From: Streptomyces roseirectus
GTDB taxonomy: Bacteria > Actinomycetota > Actinomycetes > Streptomycetales > Streptomycetaceae
Assembly (NCBI RefSeq): GCF_014489635.1
Contig: NZ_CP060828.1
Coordinates: 9,350,001 to 9,414,000, forward strand
Length of the DNA: 64,000 nt
Direction: 5' to 3'
Shown piece after piece: positions 7,938-16,477 of the stretch. The notes under the pieces are model-generated. The model had not been told where the DNA came from, made no database searches, and saw only the letters and a program-made list of their open reading frames with translations. How positions within the stretch are numbered: position 1 is the stretch's first letter; the number at the start of each line of letters is the position of its first letter. A program made the translations under genes and the position numbers.

Positions 7938-8590
7938 CGGGTCACCCCGGCGCAGACCCCGGCCTGTCCGGCCGCCGTCCGTACGATCCCGGCGATCTCC
8001 TCCACCGGCCGGTCCGCCTCCACCGTCCGCCATCCGAACCGCGCGGCCCAGTCGTCCAGCACCTCCCGCACCCGCCCCTGATGCCGGAGGAACGAGGCGC
8101 GGGAGCACAGCGGATCGCCCCCGCACTCGTACGGCAGGATCTCCTCGCCCTGCTTGCGCTCCCACGCGACCTCGGGCGCGATCCGGAGGTAGATCACCTG
8201 GTCGCAGGCGGGCAGCCCGGCGCCGACGGCTTCGACCCAGGCCCGGTCGAGCCCGTGGACGACCTCGACGGCGGCGTGCTTCATCCAGTACCCGTCGAGC
8301 AGGGTGACCGTGCCCGGCGCGGGTGCGGGCTCGCGCCCCTGGAGGGCCAGGCAGGACGACCACAGGAAGAACAGGAACCGGGCGGGGTTGGGCATCTCGG
8401 CGGCGACGGTCCGCCCCAACCGCACGTCGGGACGCAGGAGCCGGGCCGAGGGATAGCGCTGGGGCTCGGCGACGATGTCCCAGCGGTCGGAGCGCCGCAC
8501 GGGCGGCCCCGAGGCCGCGCCGGACTCGGTGAGGAGCCGGGTGACGGTGGACTTGCCCGCACCGTCGGAACCGACGAGGGCGATGAGCAT
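7934..8590 (-). CDS. Thymidylate-kinase-like P-loop protein
   Basis: The 218-residue protein begins with a Walker A loop, LVGSDGAGKST, as in thymidylate kinases. Further on it has LLDGYWMKH, resembling the DR[Y/H] region, and a lid-like segment, ERKQGEEILPYECG. The ATG at 8590 has AGGAG upstream. Such proteins transfer a phosphate to a monophosphorylated substrate, though the substrate here is unknown. Between a FomA-like kinase and an uncharacterised nucleotidyltransferase, it may add a further phosphate to a phosphonate or prepare a nucleotide conjugate, by analogy with FomB or CMP-phosphonate chemistry. Neither role is proven. Confidence 0.7.
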   Translation of the reverse strand: MLIALVGSDGAGKSTVTRLLTESGAASGPPVRRSDRWDIVAEPQRYPSARLLRPDVRLGRTVAAEMPNPARFLFFLWSSCLALQGREPAPAPGTVTLLDGYWMKHAAVEVVHGLDRAWVEAVGAGLPACDQVIYLRIAPEVAWERKQGEEILPYECGGDPLCSRASFLRHQGRVREVLDDWAARFGWRTVEADRPVEEIAGIVRTAAGQAGVCAGVTR

Positions 8591-8598
8591 GGGGACTC

Positions 8599-9612
8599 CT
8601 AGGAGGTCAGGCGGGCGGTGAGACCGGGCGCCGCGTCCGCCGCGCCGGCGAACGCCGCCGGCGTGGAGCCGGGGAACACCAGCGCGGTCAGCCTCGGCAC
8701 GGAGTCCAGCGCGGGCCACAGCCCCGGCCGGGCGAGCAGCGCCTCGGTGAGCGCCCAGTCCGCGTCGCCGAGGGACGCCGACAGCAGCGCGACGTCGAGC
8801 AGCTTGGCCAGCGGAAGGAACCCGCCGTCCGGCCTCCCCTCCAGCAGCGCGCGGGCGGGGCCCCTCAACTGGGCCCACAGGTCGATGAGTTGATCGGCGG
8901 GGTGCAGCTCCCGGGCGGGCGAGCCGCAGCGCACGGCGGCGCGGGAGCGCTCCAGGACGTCGGCCATCGGGATCTCGGACAGTCCGAGCGGCGGCTCGGG
9001 CAGGGCGGGGCACAGGTCGACGTAGAACTCGGGTACGCCGGGCCGCAGTCCGGCCTTGCGGTACGGCAGGAACTCCCCGTCGTCCCCGCGCGCGGGCCCG
9101 TCCGCCTTGAGCGCGGCGGCGTACGGCACGACATGGTCGCCGTCGGTGGCCAACTCGCCCTGGACGTAACCGAGTCGGGTGAGCGTGGTGTGCGCCCGCG
9201 CGGTGTCGTCGGGGTGCAGCGCGAGGTCGAGGTCGCCGATGCGCCGCACCCCGGGATCGCCGTACACGCCCTCGGCGAGCGCGAACCCCTTGCGCAGCGC
9301 CCACCGCACCTGATGTTCCGTCAACTCACGCTGTACGCCGGAGAATTCGTCGGCGAGCGCGGTGTTGCGGGCCCGGTTCGCGACGTACGCGGACGTCAGG
9401 ACCCAGGGGTGGGGGAGGGCGCCGGGGCCCCGGTCGAGGTGGTGGCGGTGGACGTGGCGTCCGGCGAGCGGGAGCAGCTTGTGGCGGGCGGCGGCGTCGA
9501 GGAAGGCCGCCGCGTCGAGGGCGGGATCGGCGGCGAGGGCGCGGACATGGCCGGCGTCCGGGGCGAGGCAGGCGAGCGCGCGCAGGAGACGGTGGTGGGG
9601 CGCGGTGTTCAC
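8599..9612 (-). CDS. Uncharacterised nucleotidyltransferase family protein (NTP_transf_5-like)
   Basis: The 337-residue protein has RRIGDLDLALHPDD near residue 130, the D-x-D pattern of the large uncharacterised nucleotidyltransferase family (Pfam NTP_transf_5). A helical N-terminal half starts with HRLLRALACL. The GTG at 9612 overlaps the Zn-dehydrogenase stop by four bases, so expression is coupled. Members of this family occur in peptide and polysaccharide clusters, often beside small kinases, without a settled reaction. Here it could attach or remove a nucleotidyl group on a phosphonate intermediate, in line with the CMP-phosphonates of FR-900098 and phosphinothricin biosynthesis. Confidence 0.7.
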   Translation of the reverse strand: MNTAPHHRLLRALACLAPDAGHVRALAADPALDAAAFLDAAARHKLLPLAGRHVHRHHLDRGPGALPHPWVLTSAYVANRARNTALADEFSGVQRELTEHQVRWALRKGFALAEGVYGDPGVRRIGDLDLALHPDDTARAHTTLTRLGYVQGELATDGDHVVPYAAALKADGPARGDDGEFLPYRKAGLRPGVPEFYVDLCPALPEPPLGLSEIPMADVLERSRAAVRCGSPARELHPADQLIDLWAQLRGPARALLEGRPDGGFLPLAKLLDVALLSASLGDADWALTEALLARPGLWPALDSVPRLTALVFPGSTPAAFAGAADAAPGLTARLTS

Positions 9613-10727
9613 GCGGCACCGCCGATACGCAGCATCACCTTGCCGGTCGGCGCCGCGCCGGGCGGTGCGGGGCGGTCCAGCACGGCCATGGCCTCCTCGA
9701 TCCGCTCCAGCGGGAAGTGGTGGGTGACCAGCGGCAGCGGGTCGAGGCTGCCGTCCGCGAGCCAGGAGATGATCCGGCGGAAGTCGTCGGGCACCGACAG
9801 CGAGGAGAAAAGCAGCCGCGCCTCGCGCCCGACGAGCGCGTTGAGATCCACGGGGACGGGTGCGTCGAAGTAGCTGACGACGACGATCGTCCCGCCGGGC
9901 CGGACGGCGGCCACGGCCTGGTCGAGCACGCCGGGGTAACCGGCCGCCACGAACACCACCTCCGGCCGCTCGCCCGCGAGTTGACGGACGATCAGGTCGG
10001 CGACCTCGCCGGGCGAGGGTGACCCGGTGCGCGCGTCGACGTACCCGTCCGCGCCCGCTGCTGCGGCCAGCGCCGCCTTCGCGGGTCCGGCGTCCACGCA
10101 CACGGCGGGGCCGAAGCCGAGCCGGCGTGCGGAGAGCAGACAGCTCAGCCCGATTGTCCCCGACCCCAGCACGGCGAGCGCGCGCCCGGCGCCGGGTCCG
10201 GCGAGGCGGACCGCGTGCAGGCCGATGGACAGCGGTTCCACCAGCGCGCCCGCGACCGGGTCGGTGCCCGGCGGGAGGCGGTGCGTCATGTTGCGGCGCA
10301 GCAGGACGTACTCGGCGAAGGAGCCCTGCCACCCCTCGTGGCTGAGGTTGCGGCGGTCCGCGCACAGGTGGGGCGCGCCGCGCCGGCACTCGGCGCATCC
10401 GTCGCAGGGCGAGAAAGCTGCCGAGCAGACCAGGTCGCCCACCGCGAACTCGCCCTGGTCATAAGGGAGTTGGAGGCCGAGCCGGGTCACCGTGCCGCAG
10501 AACTCGTGGCCGAGCACGACCGGCGCGACCTTGTAGGGGTGGGTGCCGCGCCAGGCGGCGAGGTCGGAGCCGCAGACGCCCGACGCCAGCACCCGCACCA
10601 GCAGCTCGCCGGGGCCCGGCTCGGGCACGTCGAGCAGGGCGTGCGGGTCGAGGACGCGCGGCGCGGTCAGCAGTCCCGCGCGCATCTCCTTGGTGCAGGG
10701 GACGGCTGGACGGGTGGGGGTGTTCAT
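9609..10727 (-). CDS. Zinc-dependent medium-chain alcohol dehydrogenase
   Basis: The 372-residue protein shows the catalytic-zinc residues in SGVCGSDL and GHEFCGTV, the four-cysteine structural-zinc loop CDGCAECRRGAPHLC, and the NAD loop VLGSGTIGLSC. It resembles threonine and polyol dehydrogenases of the MDR superfamily. It is the first gene of the leftward operon, with a 357-nt divergent spacer to the PEP mutase gene. It probably oxidises a hydroxyl or reduces a carbonyl of a phosphonate intermediate. A second alcohol dehydrogenase of the iron type lies at the far end of the operon, so at least two alcohol/carbonyl steps are expected. Confidence 0.85.
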   Translation of the reverse strand: MNTPTRPAVPCTKEMRAGLLTAPRVLDPHALLDVPEPGPGELLVRVLASGVCGSDLAAWRGTHPYKVAPVVLGHEFCGTVTRLGLQLPYDQGEFAVGDLVCSAAFSPCDGCAECRRGAPHLCADRRNLSHEGWQGSFAEYVLLRRNMTHRLPPGTDPVAGALVEPLSIGLHAVRLAGPGAGRALAVLGSGTIGLSCLLSARRLGFGPAVCVDAGPAKAALAAAAGADGYVDARTGSPSPGEVADLIVRQLAGERPEVVFVAAGYPGVLDQAVAAVRPGGTIVVVSYFDAPVPVDLNALVGREARLLFSSLSVPDDFRRIISWLADGSLDPLPLVTHHFPLERIEEAMAVLDRPAPPGAAPTGKVMLRIGGAA

Positions 10728-10787
10728 GCGAGGTCAGCTCCCGGATCGGTGCGGGCGGCGGCGACACGGAGAGACGCACTCGATTCG

Positions 10788-10804
10788 CTAATGCGACGCA
10801 TTAG
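10788..10804. promoter_or_regulatory. Perfect palindrome upstream of the phosphonate operon
   Basis: CTAATGCGACGCATTAG has two perfect 8-bp arms around one central base. It lies 61 bp upstream of the first operon gene, in the divergent spacer shared with the PEP mutase gene. It is AT-richer than its surroundings. An operator for a cluster regulator is likely. The linked LysR is one candidate, although the sequence does not match a textbook T-N11-A box exactly. Confidence 0.6.
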
Positions 10805-11084
10805 GAGGGGATCGGGCCGGTGTCGCGATGCGTCCAATCGTCTTTACCGCCCGTCACTTCTGTCAACGTCACCCCTGCCGTCTTCAAGATTTCTGAAGAC
10901 CCTCGCCAGCGGCTGCCCCTGGCGAGGAAGATACGAAAGGTGTCCGAGAGGAAGCCGGAAAGCCAACTTCTGGTGACCAGAGGCTGAACCTCGCACGCGG
11001 CGAACGACGCGACCGCACGCTGCCCGCCTAGCCGGGCCGGAGTGTGCATGTTGCTTTGGCGAATCACTGACAGAAGGTGTTCCC

Positions 11085-11951
11085 ATGTCCCTGAAACCCC
11101 CCTCGTCCCCCTCTTTCCGGTCCCTCCTGCGCCCCGGCCGGGCTCTGCGGGTGGCCGGCGCGCACAGCGCCCTCGGTGCCGTCCTCGCGGAGCAGGCGGG
11201 GTTCGACGCGATCTGGTCGTCGAGCCTGGAGATCTCGGCGGCCCGCTGCCTGCCGGACGCCAGCATCCTGACGATGACCGAATACCTGGAGGCCGCCGCG
11301 CACATGCAGAAGGCGCTCGGCATCCCCGTCGTGGCGGACGCCGACACCGGCTACGGCAACAACCTCAACGTGGCCCACATGGTCCACGAGTTCGAGGACA
11401 TGGGCATCACCGCCGTCGCCATCGAGGACAAGCTCTTCCCGAAGATCAACAGCTTCGCCGACGGCGACCAGAGCCTGCTGTCGACCGAGGCGTTCGTCGC
11501 CAAGATCGAGACCGCCAAGAACGCCCAGCGCGACGACGAGTTCTTCGTCATCGCCCGCACCGAGGCCCTGATCAACGGCCTCGGCGTCGACGTGGCCCTG
11601 GAACGCGCCCACGCCTACGCCGACGGGGGAGCCGACGCCGTCCTCATCCACTCCAAGAAGAGCACCAACGCCGAGGTCGTCGAGTTCGTCAAGCGCTGGC
11701 AGGGCCGGCTCCCGGTGGTCGTCGTCCCGACCACCTACCCGGACTGGAACATCGCCGAGGCCGAGGCCATGGGCGTCCAGGTGGTGATCTACGCGAACCA
11801 GGGCATGCGGGCCACGATCGCCTCCCTGCGGGAGACCTACCGCTCCATCCGGGACTCCGGCGACACCGTCGCCCTGGAGCCGAAGATCGCTTCCGTGGCC
11901 GACATCTTCCAGCTCCAGCGGCTCAAGGAATGGCAGCGGCTCGGCGCGTGA
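11085..11951 (+). CDS. pepM: Phosphoenolpyruvate phosphomutase
   Basis: The 288-residue protein of the isocitrate lyase/PEP mutase superfamily carries DADTGYGNN near residue 85 and the diagnostic mutase motif EDKLFPKINS near residue 113. The spacing E-D-K-x5-N-S separates true mutases from lyases. The enzyme rearranges phosphoenolpyruvate to phosphonopyruvate, forming the C-P bond that starts nearly all known phosphonate biosynthesis. The ATG at 11085 has a GAAGG-type site upstream. The gene is transcribed alone, divergently from the operon, and is followed by a strong hairpin. The equilibrium favours phosphoenolpyruvate, so a following irreversible step is required: decarboxylase, reductase or transaminase. 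The SerA-like dehydrogenase in the operon could be that step. Confidence 0.96.
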   Translation: MSLKPPSSPSFRSLLRPGRALRVAGAHSALGAVLAEQAGFDAIWSSSLEISAARCLPDASILTMTEYLEAAAHMQKALGIPVVADADTGYGNNLNVAHMVHEFEDMGITAVAIEDKLFPKINSFADGDQSLLSTEAFVAKIETAKNAQRDDEFFVIARTEALINGLGVDVALERAHAYADGGADAVLIHSKKSTNAEVVEFVKRWQGRLPVVVVPTTYPDWNIAEAEAMGVQVVIYANQGMRATIASLRETYRSIRDSGDTVALEPKIASVADIFQLQRLKEWQRLGA

Positions 11952-11977
11952 TCCGCGCGGGCGTCTGACGCCGTGTC

Positions 11978-11998
11978 GGCCTTCCGGTCCGGAAGGCC
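11978..11998 (+). terminator. Terminator hairpin after pepM
   Basis: GGCCTTCCGG and CCGGAAGGCC form a perfect inverted repeat around a single T, 26 nt after the pepM stop. As RNA it would fold as an 8-bp stem with a 5-nt loop. No T-tract follows, as is common in actinomycetes. Confidence 0.7.
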
Positions 11999-12092
11999 GG
12001 CAAAGCCCGCACCGATGTCCGGAGAACTCGAAATCGATGTCCGTTCGGGCATTTTCGGACGCCGTTCGGCATACCCTTCGTCACACTGTTCG

Positions 12093-13076
12093 TCACGCCG
12101 CCCGGTCGCGTCGAATTCTCTTTGCGGAATTCCGCAATGTTGCTGGATCCGGAGATTTATTGCCTTCCGGTCGGAGCGGCTGATTCTTTGCGAGAGCCGC
12201 GGTCAGTGCCCGGAACGTCTGCACGCTCGGACTGTCGTCGTCCCCACGCCGGGCCAGCACACATTTTTCCCAGGGGGCGTCGAGTATCGGCACGAACGCC
12301 GTTCCCGGCCAGGAGTGATAATGCGTGAACGATTCCACCGAGGTGGCGATGCCCGCCCCGCCCGCGACCGAGCGCAGGGCGTCGTACGGGGTGCGCACCA
12401 CCGCCGGGAAACCCCGGCGGACCGGGATGCCACCGCGCGCCGGCACGAAGTAGAAGTAGTCGGCGAACTCCCTCGGCACCTGCGCGACCGGCAGGAACGG
12501 CTCGTCGAGCAACTCGTCCACGGGCACGCCCTCGCCGCGCGCGTCGGCCAGCGGCGAGGCGGCGGGCACGATCGCCACCCGTGGCTCGCTGTCCAGCACG
12601 TCGTAGCGGATCCGGTCGTCCGTGGGCGCCGGCCGGATGAAGGCGACGTCCACGTCCCCCTCCAGCAGCGCCGACTGGTGCGCCTGGAAGTCCAGTTGGA
12701 CGACGGACAGCGCCACGTCGGGCCGCAGGTGCTGAAAAGCCGACAGCGCGGAGGAGGTCACCTCCCCCGCGCCGTGACTCATCACCCCCACCCGCAGCCG
12801 GGCCGGCCGGGAGCCCTCCGGCTCCGTCAGCTCGGCGAGGTCCTGCCGGGCCGCGTCCAGCGCGCCGAGCAGCCGGCGTGCGTGCCGCAGCAGACGCTGT
12901 CCCGCCGGGGTGAGCGCGACAGGCGTGCGATGGAGTAACCGCACTCCGAAATCGGCCTCCAACTGCTTGATGTGCAAGGTGACCGAGGGCGGGGAGAGGT
13001 AGAGCCTCTTGGCAGCGTTGCCGAAATGGCCCTCCTCCGCGACTGCCACGAAAGAATTCAGGCGCCGAAGATCCAT
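12093..13076 (-). CDS. LysR-family transcriptional regulator
   Basis: The 327-residue protein starts MDLRRLNSFVAVAEEGHFGNAA, the canonical LysR winged-helix N-terminus. LTPAGQRLLRHA follows near residue 60, then a periplasmic-binding-like effector domain. The ATG at 13076 is chosen over longer readings because the HTH begins exactly there. It sits between pepM (convergent) and the MFS gene (divergent) and is the only regulator in the cluster. It is therefore a good candidate to control pepM, the operon or export. A 12-bp palindrome lies 23 bp upstream of its start. Confidence 0.9.
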   Translation of the reverse strand: MDLRRLNSFVAVAEEGHFGNAAKRLYLSPPSVTLHIKQLEADFGVRLLHRTPVALTPAGQRLLRHARRLLGALDAARQDLAELTEPEGSRPARLRVGVMSHGAGEVTSSALSAFQHLRPDVALSVVQLDFQAHQSALLEGDVDVAFIRPAPTDDRIRYDVLDSEPRVAIVPAASPLADARGEGVPVDELLDEPFLPVAQVPREFADYFYFVPARGGIPVRRGFPAVVRTPYDALRSVAGGAGIATSVESFTHYHSWPGTAFVPILDAPWEKCVLARRGDDDSPSVQTFRALTAALAKNQPLRPEGNKSPDPATLRNSAKRIRRDRAA

Positions 13077-13098
13077 GTCCGGGATATTAAAGCTTCCC

Positions 13099-13110
13099 GT
13101 TGTATACAAC
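13099..13110. promoter_or_regulatory. Palindrome in the LysR / MFS divergent spacer
   Basis: GTTGTATACAAC is a perfect 12-bp palindrome inside an AT-richer stretch between the divergent LysR and MFS genes. Its location fits an autoregulatory LysR site. Confidence 0.5.
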
Positions 13111-13207
13111 AAGCGGCGCATTGGTGATGACGGGCTAAAAACTTGGAAAGGTCGAATAACCTTGCAGATGCCAAGGATCGGAAAGCGCGGGCGGGCGTGG
13201 TTTCGGC

Positions 13208-14539
13208 ATGGGTGAGAAAGGCCGGGCCCTTGGCCGGCTGCCGAATACCGCACTCGCCCCGCCGCCGGAGAAGACGCCAGAGGCACCCCGGGGCAGGGGA
13301 GAATGGCGCAGGGCCGCACTCGCCCTCGTCGCGATCGGCTGGACCGCCAACGAGTTCACCGTACTCCTCGACGTCTACCGGCAACTCCTCGGCCTCTCCC
13401 AGGCCCTCGTCATCGGCGCGTTCGCCGTGTACGTCCTCGGCATCGTTCCCGGCATCCTGCTCGGCGGGCCCGTCACCGACCGCCTCGGCCGCAAGAAGGT
13501 CGTCGTCGGCGCGATCGTGACCTCTGGACTCTCCTCCCTCACCCTCATGGCCGGCTCCGAGGTCACCGCCCTGCTCTTCGCCGGCCGCATGCTCGCCGGG
13601 CTCGCCATCGGGGCGGCGATGACCTCCGCCGCCGTCTGGGCGCGCGAACTCCACGAACGCGCACCGGAGTCGGCGGGCGATCCCGACCGGCCCGCCCGCC
13701 TCGCCAGCGTCTGCCTCTCCGCCGGGTTCGCCCTCAGTGGGCTGTGCTCGGCGCTGATCGCCCAGTGGCTGCCGCATCCGCTGCTGCTCGCCTACGTCCC
13801 CCAACTCGCCCTGACCGCGCTGGCGTTGGCGGGCGTCGTCCGTCTCCCGGAGACGGCGGGGCCCGTCGGGCGCAGCCACAACGTCGGGCCCGTCGGGCGC
13901 AGCCGCACCGCCGGGACCGGCGGGAGCGTCCGGCCGTTCCTGCGGTACGTCCTGCCGGTCGCGCCCTGGGTGTTCGCGGCGCCCACCCTCGGCTACGTCG
14001 TCCTGCCCCACCTCGTCGCCGACGCCCTCGGCGAGCACGTCCTCCTCTACAGCGGCCTCGCGATCCTCGTCACGCCCGGCGCCGGCGCCCTCACGACCCC
14101 CCTCGCCCGCCGCCTCGCCGCCCGCAGCCCGCTGGCCCCCGGCGTCACCGGCATGGCGACCGTCGCCGCCGGACTGCTCCTCGGCGCCTGCGCCGTCCAG
14201 CGCGCCGACCCCCGCACCGCCCTCGCCGCCTCCGCCGTCCTCGGCTGCGGGTACGGCCTGTGCGCCGTGTACGGGCTGACCCGCACCGCTCAGCTCGCCG
14301 GCCCCGGCCGACTCGCCGCCCGCACCGCCGCCTACTGGGCGCTCGCCTACGCCGGCTTCACCGCGCCCTTCCTCTTCGACCTCCTCGACCGCACCCTCCC
14401 CGCCGCCGGGATCCTCCTGGCGCTGGCGCCGCTGTGCCTGGCGAGCCTGCTGCCGCTGGCCGGCGGGGCGGACCGCGCGATCGGGCAGGATGAGCCACGA
14501 GACACCATCGGCCCCACGCAAGGAGCACCCCCCACGTGA
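13208..14539 (+). CDS. MFS transporter, probable exporter of the phosphonate cluster
   Basis: The 443-residue protein has about 12 hydrophobic segments and the loop 2-3 signature GGPVTDRLGRKKVVV near residue 97. The central loop carries a duplicated stretch, GPVGRS twice, nine residues apart, encoded by a 27-bp tandem repeat near 13859-13904. That repeat is probably a recent slippage event in a tolerant loop. There is no strong ribosome-binding site before ATG 13208, so a slightly later start is possible. Diverging from the LysR gene and near pepM, it is a natural candidate for product efflux. Substrate specificity cannot be read from the sequence. Confidence 0.85.
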   Translation: MGEKGRALGRLPNTALAPPPEKTPEAPRGRGEWRRAALALVAIGWTANEFTVLLDVYRQLLGLSQALVIGAFAVYVLGIVPGILLGGPVTDRLGRKKVVVGAIVTSGLSSLTLMAGSEVTALLFAGRMLAGLAIGAAMTSAAVWARELHERAPESAGDPDRPARLASVCLSAGFALSGLCSALIAQWLPHPLLLAYVPQLALTALALAGVVRLPETAGPVGRSHNVGPVGRSRTAGTGGSVRPFLRYVLPVAPWVFAAPTLGYVVLPHLVADALGEHVLLYSGLAILVTPGAGALTTPLARRLAARSPLAPGVTGMATVAAGLLLGACAVQRADPRTALAASAVLGCGYGLCAVYGLTRTAQLAGPGRLAARTAAYWALAYAGFTAPFLFDLLDRTLPAAGILLALAPLCLASLLPLAGGADRAIGQDEPRDTIGPTQGAPPT

Positions 14540-15180
14540 CCTCCCGGACCCAGACCCTGAGCGGAGCCACCGACCTCGACCTCCCCGAGTTCGACACCCC
14601 GCCCGCCGACCCCGTCCCCCTGCTCCTCGACTGGCTCGCGAGCGCCGTCCAGCGCGAGGTGCGCGAGCCGTACGCCGCCGTCCTCGCCACCGCCGACGCC
14701 GACGGCCGCCCCTCGACGCGCGTCCTGCTCGTCAAGGACGTCGACGCCGACGGGCTCGTCTTCACCAGCTTCACCGGCAGCCGCAAGGGTCTCGAACTCG
14801 CCGCCCGCCCCTGGGGATCGCTCACCTTCTACTGGCGCGAGACCCTTCAGCAGCTCACCGTCTCCGGCCCCGTCGAGCAGGTGAGCGCCGCCGAGTCCGA
14901 CTCCCTCTTCGCCCGCCGCCCCCTCGCCGCGCGCGCCACCACCGCCGTCTCCCGCCAAAGCCGCCCCCTCACCGACGAAACCGCCCTGCGCGACCAGGCG
15001 AAGTCCCTCGTCGCCGCCGCCTCCGATGTGCCCCGCCCCGCCGAGTGGACCGGCTACCGGCTGCGCCCCACCGCGGTCGAGTTCTGGTACGGCAGCCCGG
15101 ACCGGCTGCACCGCCGGTTGCGGTACGAGCGGGACGGGGTGGACGCGGGGGCCTGGACGCACGAGCGACTGCAGCCCTGA
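14536..15180 (+). CDS. Pyridoxamine-5'-phosphate-oxidase-like flavoprotein (PdxH/PhzG type)
   Basis: The 214-residue protein has the PNPOx split-barrel features. RPSTRVLLVKDVDADGLVF is near residue 55, TGSRKGLELAARPWGSLTFYW is the FMN and substrate strand, and the C-terminal dimerisation segment ends in RLRYERDG and ERLQP. The GTG start overlaps the MFS stop by four bases, so the two are co-translated. Family members oxidise pyridoxine phosphates or act on secondary-metabolite intermediates (PhzG). It may belong to the phosphonate cluster as a PLP-supply or tailoring enzyme, or mark its right border. Confidence 0.8.
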   Translation: MTSRTQTLSGATDLDLPEFDTPPADPVPLLLDWLASAVQREVREPYAAVLATADADGRPSTRVLLVKDVDADGLVFTSFTGSRKGLELAARPWGSLTFYWRETLQQLTVSGPVEQVSAAESDSLFARRPLAARATTAVSRQSRPLTDETALRDQAKSLVAAASDVPRPAEWTGYRLRPTAVEFWYGSPDRLHRRLRYERDGVDAGAWTHERLQP

Positions 15181-15191
15181 GCCGGCGGCTG

Positions 15192-15218
15192 GGCCGCGAG
15201 GGGTCTCACCTCGCGGCC
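15192..15218 (+). terminator. Terminator hairpin after the PNPOx-like gene
   Basis: GGCCGCGAGG (15192-15201) and CCTCGCGGCC (15209-15218) are perfectly complementary with a 7-nt loop. The hairpin starts 12 nt after the stop codon and would end the MFS to PNPOx transcript. Confidence 0.8.
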
Positions 15219-16060
15219 TGGCGGCGGGGGTTGGGCGGTGAAAGTACGTGAACTCGGGCCGTGTCCCGCGACGTGGTGGGGGAGCGTGGGGGCGGCGCTG
15301 TGATGAATGCCGCCGGGAGTTTCGCGACCGTCGTCGCGCAGTTCGGCAGAGTGTGCGAACCGTGACCTGCGATGCCCGTCTACACCCCCCACACGTGGCC
15401 GGAACTCGGGGTCTGGCGGTGGGTGTCGGGGACGTGTGAACCCGGGGCCCGCTGCCGGGGTGTTCGAGCGTCCGTCCCGGCGCCGCAAGCTGCCGGGCGG
15501 CTGAACTCCCGTCCCGGCGGCGTGCGGTGCGGGGCGACTGCGCGCACACCGTCGCCCTCGGCCCCGGCGGACCGGGAACCGCTGTTCCGGCGAGTCCCCG
15601 CAGCGTCGTTCCGACGCGCTGCTCGTCACCCGGGACCGGTGACCGTCTCCGTCGGACAGCGGCCGCCACACGGCCAGGCCCGAGCAGCGGCACCGCGCAC
15701 GCGGCGACGAGGGACCGTACGGCGTCCGCGCGACGGCGAGAGAGAGGGTGGCGTCCCGCCGAGTGGTGTAGAGCCCTCCGGACCGGGCTCGCCGAGCGCC
15801 CCGCGATCGCCGGCTCGGCCGAAGCCCGCGCCGCCGCGTGAGCCGGTCGGCGCAGCGGGGGCCGCCCGACCCTGGACCGACGGGCGGAACTCGGCCGCGA
15901 CCTGCGAAGCCGCGACAGTCGAGCGGCTGCACCACTGGGCGGGACGCCACCCGAGAGAAGGGGGGCAACTCCTCCTCCCTGGCGGGGGATTCACCCCCAA
16001 CCAATGCCGCCCCGCACGCCCGCGCCAACGCGGCGAGCGCGTTCGGCCCGGACGGATTCC
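15219..16060. other. Non-coding stretch, no gene recognised
   Basis: About 840 bp without a convincing gene. Open frames on both strands are rich in Arg, Pro and Gly and show no family motif, hydrophobic pattern or ribosome-binding site. It separates the phosphonate cluster from the next gene block. Confidence 0.6.
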
Positions 16061-16429
16061 TCACGACGCCCGGAAACCACTCTCCCCACCCGACCCCAGA
16101 AACCGCACCAGCACCTCGGCCTCGCCCCGCAACCGCTCGGCGTGCGCCGTCCCCTCGACCTGCCGAGCCGCCCGCAACCGCTCGTCGACCTCCTCCCGCA
16201 CGATCCGCTCGACGTCGCTCTCCCCGAGCACCCGCCGCTCCACCTCCGTGGCCCCGACCCCCACAGCGGCCTCCTCGATCGCCTGCCCCCGCAGCGCCCC
16301 GGCCTCCACGGGCACCGCCTCCGCGTTGTCGAGGGCGGCCAAGGTCGCCCGGAGGGCACTCACCGCCACCTTGTCGCGGGCACGCATCGCTTCGGGCAGG
16401 GCACGGCGCATTTGATCACGGAGAACCAT
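16061..16429 (-). CDS. GatB/YqeY domain protein
   Basis: The 122-residue all-helical protein has LRDQMRRALPEAMRARD at the start, SALRATLAALDNAEA, and GATEVERRVLGESDV further on. This pattern matches short YqeY-like proteins related to the C-terminal tRNA-binding domain of GatB. Stand-alone copies are common in Streptomyces; their function is not established. It is monocistronic. Confidence 0.8.
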   Translation of the reverse strand: MVLRDQMRRALPEAMRARDKVAVSALRATLAALDNAEAVPVEAGALRGQAIEEAAVGVGATEVERRVLGESDVERIVREEVDERLRAARQVEGTAHAERLRGEAEVLVRFLGSGGESGFRAS

Positions 16430-16477
16430 GCGAGGACCCTACGAGCCCCTGCTCGGCCTGACCACTGGATTGCCGGC

